A stretch of 64,000 nt of DNA. Origin: Pristionchus mayeri (taxonomy: Eukaryota > Nematoda > Chromadorea > Rhabditida > Neodiplogasteridae). The stretch is taken from contig BTRK01000005.1 of assembly GCA_036245805.1 (NCBI GenBank), positions 31,229,469 through 31,293,468 on the forward strand, written 5' to 3'. This document shows, one piece after another, positions 56,489 to 64,000 of this stretch. A program made the translations under genes and the position numbers. Below the pieces are notes generated by a model. It did not search any database and was not told where the DNA came from. It saw only the letters and a program-made list of their open reading frames with translations. How positions within the stretch are numbered: the stretch's first letter is position 1; the number at the start of each line of letters is the position of its first letter.

Positions 56489-58904
56489 TCGTCATTGTCT
56501 GATTGGGCGGGGGCGCCTTCGCCATAGGAGGGGCATTGCTAACTCCACTCACTGCTCTATTCCATACTCTCTTCGCAGGATCGAATGTAGTACACCAACG
56601 CTTAGTGTGTCCTTTCCCAAAACAATTGTGGCATTCCACATTCGCGTATCTGGCTGCTTGTTCACCTCTCGAAACAACAGTAGTTGCACAATTGTGCTGC
56701 AAGTGCCCTATGCCATTGCACGTACTGCACCGGCGCATCTGTCTACCATTATTACTTCCACTACCGTATCCCACCGATGGACGATATCTATTCTCATTGT
56801 GGCTGGTGTGACTCCCAAAAGCACTACTTCTATCGCCCTTCTCTCTCCTCGTCACATACTCTATCCTCTGCAGATGCTTCTTCATTGCATCATATGTGCA
56901 GTGATCGTCGGACAATCTGAGCAACTCATGATACTCCTTAGTGCCTTCATATAACAACAACAACTTTCTCCTCTTAACTTCCTCCTGCTTCTCAACACCA
57001 TCATACAACTTGGAAACTAGAGACTCAAGTTCCTCACAGACTGCATCCACTCTACGACCTCTCACTGCCAAATCTCTCGCCCTTCTCTCCAAATCTAGAT
57101 CTGCATACATCGCACCTCCCTGACAACGATCAATCAACCAAACCAAGCAATCCTGTACAGTTTTGTTCGGACCATTGTATTCATTTGGGAGTGATCTGTA
57201 CTCCTGACTAGCTCTCCCTTCTAGAAACTCCAACAACAACATCTTCTTTTCCTGCTCATTCCACTGCCCATAACGCAAAAGGAAACCACTTCTGAACACA
57301 CTCCACTTATCCTTAGCACCATTCCATTTAGTCAGCTGAGGAAATTCAGAAGCGCTTCTGATAGGCATCACACTCTCACTTCTTCCATTCCCATATCCAT
57401 TGGTGTACACTGGCGACACATTAGAAAACATCTCTCCAGTAGCGCTTGGGAATCTCACATGCATGGGGCCCTGCGACGCATTCATAACCCCACTGCCATG
57501 CACCTGCGGGCTAGCACTTATCGCGTAATCACCCGTCATGTTACTATGACCCATCAAGTTTCCTTCTCCACTCGTTTTAATTCGTCTCTCAATCTGACCT
57601 GGTTGAATCCACTGCTGACTCCGTCTCCTGTCGTCGGCCGGGCTTGTCGTAGGCCTCGCTGATGGCGTAACGAACGGCTGCTGCGGCAGTCTCGGCTCTG
57701 TCGACTCCTGTAACACTTGGTTAGGAGGAGCAATTTCTTGATTAAGAGGAGAACTCTCATTACTCTGATCGAATGACTCACTTCTGTTCTTTTCGATGAC
57801 CAGCTTCCTGAGAGAGGCGGCATTGCTTATCGCCTGCTCCCTCTCCGCTTCGCAGCTTTCCAATTGGTCGATGAGATGGTCCAGGCGGGTGAGAAGTTGT
57901 TCATTGGTCGCTTTCAGCTCGTCGATGGACTGATCCGATCTCTGAACAGTCTCATCCAATTCCTTTCTCAGTCGAATTATTTCGTCGGCCATATCTACTA
58001 CATCCTCTACTCCTTCTACTCGAGCTATCTCCCTCTGAACTATTCTGAACATTTCCTCCTCCATATCCATTTCGTCATCCTCATTTTCTATCACTTCTTC
58101 CACTTGCTTAACTTCTCTATCCTCGCTATCCATTATTTCAGTCATGTGGTCATAACGGGCACACATCTCTTCCAATGTTTCACAGCCAGTACTCTCAACT
58201 GCCTTTCTAACTCTATCCTCCATCGCTGCTAATTTCTCTCTAGCCTCTCCCATCTCAGTTTCCAAATTGGCTCTCGACTTGTCACTCATACCCTGCCTAA
58301 GCAAGTGCTTGTCCAACTGATTCAGATCCTTATCAATCACACTCTTTCCATTATCGAACATTTTCTCAAATTCCTCGACGGCATTTCCAGAGCCTCCCTT
58401 ATCAATTTCTCTTTTCAGCAATCTACTTCTCAACTCCTCCAAATTCATCCCTACTCGATGCACCATATCACGTGGTTTCGTACTTTTTCCCAGCGCATTT
58501 GTCTGTGAACGAGTATTTGGACCAACCGCTTTTGCTCCTTCGAGGATGGAAGCAGAAGCCAGTGCGGCCATCATCTGTTTGCGTTCTTGTCCACTTGTCT
58601 GGCGAGGGTCGTCCTCTTCCAGTAGTTGCTCTTTTTGCTGAGCTACAATAGACTGATTAGGCGTAACATTATTATGCACAGTCGCACCACCCTTATTCTC
58701 TACACTCGCATCATCATTGAGCGGTTGACTCGCATTCAAATTATCCACATGCACTGTTTTCTTATCACGCAATCCCAGCTGATTACCCCCAGACGTACCA
58801 GTGATCTCCATCCTCTCCTCTTCATCATATCCGCCTGCGAGAAGGTCGTCTTCTTTCTCCTTGTCCTCGACAGCGGCCTTGTCCCTCTTGTCGTGTGACG
58901 ACAT
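56364..58904 (-). CDS. gag: Gypsy gag with two CCHC zinc knuckles
   Basis: About 846 codons from the first ATG (58904, MSSHDKRDKAAVEDKEK); the frame is open upstream to 58985, but only with a TTG start. Long acidic and coiled-coil-like N-terminus (EEEMFRIVQREIARVEGVED; rich in E, K, L), a proline/serine-rich middle, and a capsid-like region (WNGAKDKWSVFRSGFLLRYG; YRSLPNEYNGPNKTVQDCLVW). Near the C-terminus come CSTCNGIGHLQHNC and CHNCFGKGHTKRWC, both CX2CX4HX4C nucleocapsid knuckles. It forms the particle that packages the element's RNA. Unusually long for gag. Confidence 0.88.
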   Translation of the reverse strand: MSSHDKRDKAAVEDKEKEDDLLAGGYDEEERMEITGTSGGNQLGLRDKKTVHVDNLNASQPLNDDASVENKGGATVHNNVTPNQSIVAQQKEQLLEEDDPRQTSGQERKQMMAALASASILEGAKAVGPNTRSQTNALGKSTKPRDMVHRVGMNLEELRSRLLKREIDKGGSGNAVEEFEKMFDNGKSVIDKDLNQLDKHLLRQGMSDKSRANLETEMGEAREKLAAMEDRVRKAVESTGCETLEEMCARYDHMTEIMDSEDREVKQVEEVIENEDDEMDMEEEMFRIVQREIARVEGVEDVVDMADEIIRLRKELDETVQRSDQSIDELKATNEQLLTRLDHLIDQLESCEAEREQAISNAASLRKLVIEKNRSESFDQSNESSPLNQEIAPPNQVLQESTEPRLPQQPFVTPSARPTTSPADDRRRSQQWIQPGQIERRIKTSGEGNLMGHSNMTGDYAISASPQVHGSGVMNASQGPMHVRFPSATGEMFSNVSPVYTNGYGNGRSESVMPIRSASEFPQLTKWNGAKDKWSVFRSGFLLRYGQWNEQEKKMLLLEFLEGRASQEYRSLPNEYNGPNKTVQDCLVWLIDRCQGGAMYADLDLERRARDLAVRGRRVDAVCEELESLVSKLYDGVEKQEEVKRRKLLLLYEGTKEYHELLRLSDDHCTYDAMKKHLQRIEYVTRREKGDRSSAFGSHTSHNENRYRPSVGYGSGSNNGRQMRRCSTCNGIGHLQHNCATTVVSRGEQAARYANVECHNCFGKGHTKRWCTTFDPAKRVWNRAVSGVSNAPPMAKAPPPNQTMTNASVNGTVPPPFPPVPPPFTPNIPASRQCAWWWRISWKRKY

Positions 58905-58982
58905 CTTCCCAACTGAACAAGACTCAGTTAGCACACAACACTCTCGATCAATAACACGGTCTTTACAATGGTCTCTTAGATT

Positions 58983-59000
58983 CAATTGGCTCAGCCCCCA
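58983..59000 (-). other. Primer-binding site of the LTR element
   Basis: Minus strand TGGGGGCTGAGCCAATTG begins directly after the LTR end ..GTTCA; it starts with TGG, complementary to a tRNA 3' CCA. The tRNA was not identified. Confidence 0.7.
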
Positions 59001-59084
59001 TGAACGATTGTGCTCTCTCTCCTATACGCACCCGACTCACAAGTAGCCAGGAAAAACAAGGATGAGGCACACCGTTACAACTCT
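59001..59084 (-). repeat. 5' LTR remnant (last 84 bp)
   Basis: TGAACGATTGTGCTCTCTCT and onward matches 49512-49595 with about one difference, then breaks off abruptly at AACTCT into repeat A sequence. The first 600 bp of the 5' LTR are not here; part of them lies at 59339-59617 on the other strand. Confidence 0.8.
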
Positions 59085-59338
59085 TTATACATTTTTCTAA
59101 AAATCCTAAACCTGACGCAAAATTATTCAACAATAATTAGAGAAACGGTGTGATACTTTAAAATATTTGTCTGCTCAATTTTGGATTTTTAGAAAAATGT
59201 TTGACCCAAGGAACTGGGTTACGGTAGTTACTTGGGTGCTGTAGAATCGATTGAACACGGTTTCAGGACTTTTTAAAAATAAAGTCAGTTCGCGATATTC
59301 GGGGTTACGGTAGCCATATACGGTATCAGGGGGTACTG
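59085..59338 (+). repeat. Repeat A, first half
   Basis: Matches about 30490-30672 (CCAAGGAACTGG, GGTACTGTA, CGATATTCG, CCATATACGGTATCA) and ends GGTACTG where the LTR copy begins. The other half is at 49370-49511 in opposite orientation. Confidence 0.75.
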
Positions 59339-59617
59339 TGTAAACTAGGGGTATCCCCAACCCGATTTCATCGTTATCGAATACCCCATCTGTCAATTAT
59401 GTATTAATAATGCAAGTTTCGTAATAGAGACTATATCGAATTTAATGTTCCGAACCATTCGATGTTTCCGCCTATGGAAGTTACGACATTTAGTCCCCGA
59501 TCGTCGTTAACAATATTGTCGGACTCGTTTATTCTGCCACGTAATTGCGAAACGGGTTTTGCCCGTTGCTTGTGCGTTCTGTTCGTTTTTATCCCGTTTG
59601 TTTACTGTTTGTTTGCA
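59339..59617 (+). repeat. LTR 5' segment in opposite orientation
   Basis: Starts TGTAAACTAGGGGTATCC on the plus strand and runs to GTTTGTTTGC; an inverted copy of 51176-51083 plus 50120-49933 without the MITE. It follows repeat A with ACTG before it; ACTG also begins the other half of repeat A next to the 49512 LTR end, giving a 4-bp target duplication. Confidence 0.85.
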
Positions 59618-59935
59618 CAGCTATGATTGCTTTGTTCCCGAGCCCAAATTGAGCTGTGAAATTGCAAAATTTTAAAAGTGCGTAATGATAATGCATATGC
59701 AAATTAATTTAAAAATATAAAACTGGGATATGAATTGAACATAAGATTATTCGGAAAGAAAATAGTAACCTCACAGTGCTCAATAAAGGGTGGTAATCGA
59801 AACGAGGGATAACGAGGGATTACGAGCTCGTAACCTCTCCTTCTCTGATAACGAGCTCGTAACCTCTCCTTCTATGATAACGAGCTCGTAACGCGCGCTC
59901 TTCCCTATAACGAGCTTTCAATTTTGATTTTGAAA
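59618..59935 (-). repeat. Element B, right arm
   Basis: Begins ACAGCTATGATTGCTTTG (inverted match of the end of the left arm at 49350) and ends in several ATAACGAGCTCGTAAC copies, matching 48405-48560 in reverse. It is shorter than the left arm, so the pair is asymmetrical. Confidence 0.6.
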
Positions 59936-60045
59936 TTTAATAAAAGCGCTTTGCATCTAAAATAAAGGGATAAAGCGGAATACCAGTCATTAAACACCTC
60001 CCCGTAACTATTTGTATTTCCACTGTGTTTATCTTTAATTTCTAG

Positions 60046-62567
60046 TTTCTTTCTCTACATTCGCCCTACTTCGATGCTCTATTCAATCGAAATTTCGCTG
60101 AGAAAAACAAGGATGAAATCGTATTGAATGGTGTTGATTTCGACGTAAGTTGTTCATGAACTATGATGTCCATTCGACTGTCTTTACAATATACAATGCT
60201 ATCAATTTCGACTAATAATTTCAGGAGTTTCTCGAGATGCTCAATTGTCTGGTTGACTATTCTAGAGAGATAACAGGTGGGAGTTATTTATACACCACAA
60301 ATTAAGTTATATTTTTGTTCTAGCCGAAACTGCCCAATATCTTCTCACTCTCGGCGATCAGTTCCAAATCAAGGTTTGCTCGCACTATTATATATAATTA
60401 TCGATTTTTTTTGCGAAATCGTGGATCAATATATCAATATGAAAATATAACATATAATTTTTATGATTAAAATGACTAATGCCTCTCCCCCTATCCTTCT
60501 GACTCATAGTCGCCTCTCGGATCAACAATAGCGCATTTTGCCTGTCACGATTTGCGCAGTTATTATCTTTTTTTCTTTATTCTCAAAATAGTCTTTGATA
60601 AACGAAAAGCAAAAGCTTCTCACAATCACTTTTGAATTTTCGAGTGGTGGTCACTATCATTCTCACTCTGATGATGTAATTTTTGTAAATTCAAAGTTTC
60701 GAAGTTTTATACTCTAAGCTTTCACTCTCCATTGAGGACAAGAATGTTTGTTTTTCGCTGTAAATTCCGAAATCCCTCTCGTTCACAATTACTAACATTA
60801 CACTTATGATAAAGCAAAAATTTTACAGTCTTTGGTTGACCGAGTGGAGAACTTTCTATTGGATACAAACGAGTTCACGATCTCTTCTAAACTTCTTCTG
60901 GCAGATAGATTTCAATTGATCAGACTTCAGATATTCCTTGAATACACACGAGATTGTTCTGGTAAACAGAATTCGGAGGAGTTCGGGGATCTTTCTGGGT
61001 CAGCCAAGAATGCTTACTACGAAGTGAAAGACAAGACTGGGTTTCCTATCAAGGAGAGCTATGATGGGTACGTAAGTATTCAGATATAAGGGTGATTGTA
61101 ATTAGAGTCACAAGAATGGAGGAAGTGTATTTACTCCAACATATTCATTCAATTTACAATAATTCTACCACTTTTCAGCGTTTCTGTTGACTTCGTGGAT
61201 TTGGTGGAATTAAATACTTTGGATGATAAAATCAATCCATTCTCAGGTGTGCTATTTGATGAAAAAAATTTTGTCATTTGAAATTCATATTTTTTCAAAG
61301 TAAAAGGAGCATTTGGTCTGCTTAGAATTTTTGCTCTTTCGAGAGACCATGATAACTCTCAGTGTTTGTAAAGAAAATAGTATATGATCCTTTAACCCAA
61401 AGTCTTAAAAAACTAGATATATTGTGCTTTGAAATCTCATTTTAATCTGTTCAACTATTTAGGTTTCTTTTATTTATCGAATACCGTAAGAGTGCTTCAT
61501 TAAGTATAGAATGTGGGATAAGGAGGAGGAAAGAGCCTCGAAAGCGGGAGAAGTAGCCTAATATCCAATGTATTCCTTATTGGAGGTTGTGCTAGTGTAA
61601 ATTGGAATGATACGTTGTTAGTCTTTTAGTTATTTTGTTTACAGGTGGCAAATTCTTGTATTTTGTTACCATTCCTCTGACCGGTGGATCAGAATTAAAC
61701 GCCATTAATGGACCCCGTTTGAAATGGTAATTCATAAATTTCCTTCTTCAATAAATTATGATATTTTCGGCCATTATCTGAAATTTATGAAGCGATGCGA
61801 ATATCCTTACAGTAATTTTGTTAAAATATGATTGCAATTGTCTTGCTATCTTTTACTTTGGTTCAGGACCGTTGTTAAGAAGGATGAAGGTGATGGGCAG
61901 AACCCTGTCTACTACCTTGTTGTCAACAAAGATCGACCGTCCAGTGTTGAGTGGACAGTAGAAGGATTTGTTGGGGTGGAATTCTGGAATGGACAATTTA
62001 ATGAACGAAAGGCGGTGCGATTATTGCTTTACGGTTGCAATTGTATTGACAAATACGCATTAAATGCGTGTTCATTTTAGTGCAAGTTCTCTTTCAACAA
62101 CGGAAGCCGCGTGGGACGACTGCCCACATATCACAACTTAGGAAACATCTTGGTCTTCATTACAACCATAACTGGCATCTGGTGAAATATTTCACAGTTT
62201 AAAAAATATATATTTTAATGTAAGGCACAATAAATAGGTCAGAACGATAAGAAAACAAAATATATTTTAGGAGTAATGTGCCTTTCGACCTTTCTCCTGA
62301 ACTAGATGATGCAATAGTCGAGCTGGAGGATGGGAGTTCCTTAGTGAACAAGCAGGTATTGCGACATGTGCTGATAACGTGATTCAAGATACTGCATAAC
62401 GACGCAAAAATGGTCAACAATATGCACTCTTTCATGTTATTTCGTTTGTATATTTATAACATGTGGTTTTATCAAAATCCATTAAGTATCTATCCACCAT
62501 CTCTACCTTCTTCCATGAGAAGTTCCTCGACACAAATAAAGTCGAAATTACAAATGGAAAGTACGAG
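60046..62567 (+). CDS. BTB-BACK-MATH-BTB part of module 3 (gene 7b)
   Basis: Resumes the module at its middle BTB: 60046-60144 (FLSLHSPYFDALFNRNFAEK), 60225-60276, 60324-60373 (TAQYLLTLGDQFQIK), then 60829-61067 (VDRVENFLLDTNEFTIS .. SAKNAYYEVKDKTGF). MATH: 61179-61246, 61645-61726 (FVTIPLTGGSELNAING), 61867-62014 (PVYYLVVNKDRPSSVEW), 62081-62181 (FSFNNGSRVGRLP). Last BTB: 62271-62355 (DDAIVELEDGSSLVNKQ) and 62487-62567 (YLSTISTFFHEKFLD). The next exons (as at 44130-44937) do not appear before the window ends. Exon 60829-61067 fuses three module-2 regions; a 39-nt intron remnant is kept in frame. No BTB first exon or start codon is seen upstream, so transcription from 45224 would have to cross the transposon block. 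Confidence 0.6.
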
Positions 62568-64000
62568 GTATGCTTCTGCCATTTCGCTTCTTTTAATGCC
62601 GAATCCGATGTCGTCCAGAGTTCTTTGCTACCTTTCGGCATCAGGGCAATGAATTTTTGAGTAACAATTCTCAATTCGGTTTGAGATGTCAAATCAATCA
62701 TTTTCCCCTGAATCACCCTAGGAATAGCTCCCGGTTCCCTCGCTGTTTGAACTCTTTTCTTGACGTATAGTTATTTAGAAAGATTACTTATAAATGCAAA
62801 TATCATATAAGAATGGTATACGTGAGAAATGTAGAAACGTGTTCCGCAAAGCAAATTAGTAATTAAAACGCGTTCTCTGTAAGAGTGCAGGTGGGGTGGC
62901 ATAACTCCAGCAAAACGATCGACCATGGCTCAAACTTTCAGAAGGTACTATCCCGAATTCAATTTTCAATTTTAATTGGGAAAATTTCACTTCGGAAAGT
63001 CATTTATCGTAAACAAAGATTTGAGAAAGACCATTGTGTAAATTGACCTCTCGGAATTGGTCGAATGGGAAGAAATGACAGGGAATAATGAGTTCGGAAT
63101 ATTCAATGTCGGATAATGCTTTTTGGGAAAGTCAATTCTCGTAAATTTTTTTCTGGAAATGGAATTTCTGTAAATACATATTACCCATTGTAAAAACGAT
63201 CATTAAAATTGTGAACAATATAAAATAATTCAGAAATTGCTTTAAAATAAGTATGGTGTATCGAGCACGTGCACAGTACACCTACATAAATAATTAGACC
63301 GAGCTTTAGGGTCGGCATCAGGGTCATACGAGTGGGTACTGAAAACAATGGTCAAGTTTATTTTGCATGAACTCGACCGGTTAAGTCAGGCTGCATGTAG
63401 GCTGCATCAATGTTTCATTCAATATCTCAACAGCCATTCAAGAATTCAATATCGTTGAGATTTTGAATTAAATATTGGTGCAGGCTACCTGTCGCTCAAC
63501 CAATCGAGTTGATGCAAAATTAAGTTGACCATTGTATCCAGCACCCTTGAAAACCCTTCTCTCAAATTTTCGCGTGACCACTATGTCAAACTTTGTTCGA
63601 CTCTTAGAGAACTAGGCTCCATTTTTAAAATTATTTTTAATAATTGTATTGTGCACATTTTTATAGAATTTGCACTTCCAGAAAAAAATTTACGAGAAAA
63701 ATTTTTTCTTTCCCAAAAAACATTATCCGAAATTGCATATTCCGAGATCTTTGTTCCCAGATCGATCATTCCTACTCCATCATTCCCAATTGACCGGTTA
63801 CGAGAAAGGGATTTCTCTAATGAAATTGACAATTTCGCTCTTTCCAATAAACAATATTCCCGAATCAATTTTCCCTTGGAAATTTTTCCCAAAAGTGTAT
63901 TTACGAAACAAAATTTACAACTCGGGATAGTACCTTTCAGAATATGACCAGTAGGGACCAATAATCATTCATTCTAGAGTTGAAGCCAAAATATCGATTT
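62568..64000. other. Module 3 intron with nested foldback elements
   Basis: No exon recognised. An inverted pair with ends AGGTACTATCCCGA (about 62943) and TCGGGATAGTACCT (about 63922) marks a foldback of about 1 kb; arms share motifs such as AATTGGGAAAATTTC. A second, inner inverted pair lies at about 63337-63545 (ACAATGGTCAAGTTTATTTTGCAT and its worn reverse copy). The open frames here are products of the arms. Confidence 0.6.

Noticed and set aside
51537..58898. Plus-strand open frames opposite gag and pol (up to 336 codons)
   Set aside because: Shadows of the minus-strand retrotransposon genes; no recognisable domains.

Overview
The window reads as nematode nuclear DNA. All host genes lie on the plus strand, with many small exons, short introns ending mostly in TTTCAG, and start codons sitting directly behind TTTCAG (a trans-splice-acceptor-like context). 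They belong to the MATH/BTB/BACK family, which is massively expanded in rhabditid and diplogastrid worms. A Pristionchus- or Caenorhabditis-like worm is plausible; the genus cannot be decided from the sequence alone.

Layout. 1-5.5 kb: three MATH-BTB genes (a 3' part, a damaged copy, and a 5' part that runs into an assembly gap). 5.69-6.19 kb: a 500-N gap. 6.19-16.06 kb: a 39-bp minisatellite of about 250 units, each a near-ideal heat-shock element, with higher-order structure. 16.07-16.74 kb: a 120-bp tandem repeat. 16.9-19.8 kb: a MATH-BTB-BACK-BTB-BACK gene. 20.9-64 kb: three tandem copies of one large module whose full form is MATH-BTB-BACK / BTB-BACK / MATH-BTB-BACK. Copy one (20.9-24.2 kb) has lost its middle, copy two (24.5-44.9 kb) is the longest, and copy three (45.2 to at least 62.6 kb) is broken by a 13-kb block of nested mobile elements.

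The introns of copies two and three are packed with mobile DNA: mariner-like elements, long near-palindromic foldback elements, a Penelope-like element encoding a GIY-YIG nuclease and carrying hammerhead-like ribozyme motifs, a LINE remnant, and a Ty3/Gypsy LTR retrotransposon (minus strand, 49.5-59.1 kb). Several insertions have clear target-site duplications, and in one case an uninterrupted second copy supplies the empty site.

The BTB proteins would be expected to act as substrate adaptors for Cullin-3 ubiquitin ligases: MATH binds the substrate, BTB binds CUL-3. Many copies carry lesions (an in-frame TAG, an intron collapsed to 11 bp, an exonised intron remnant, missing exons), so this looks like a fast birth-and-death cluster. 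Exon borders were placed by eye, by comparing paralogous exons within the window.
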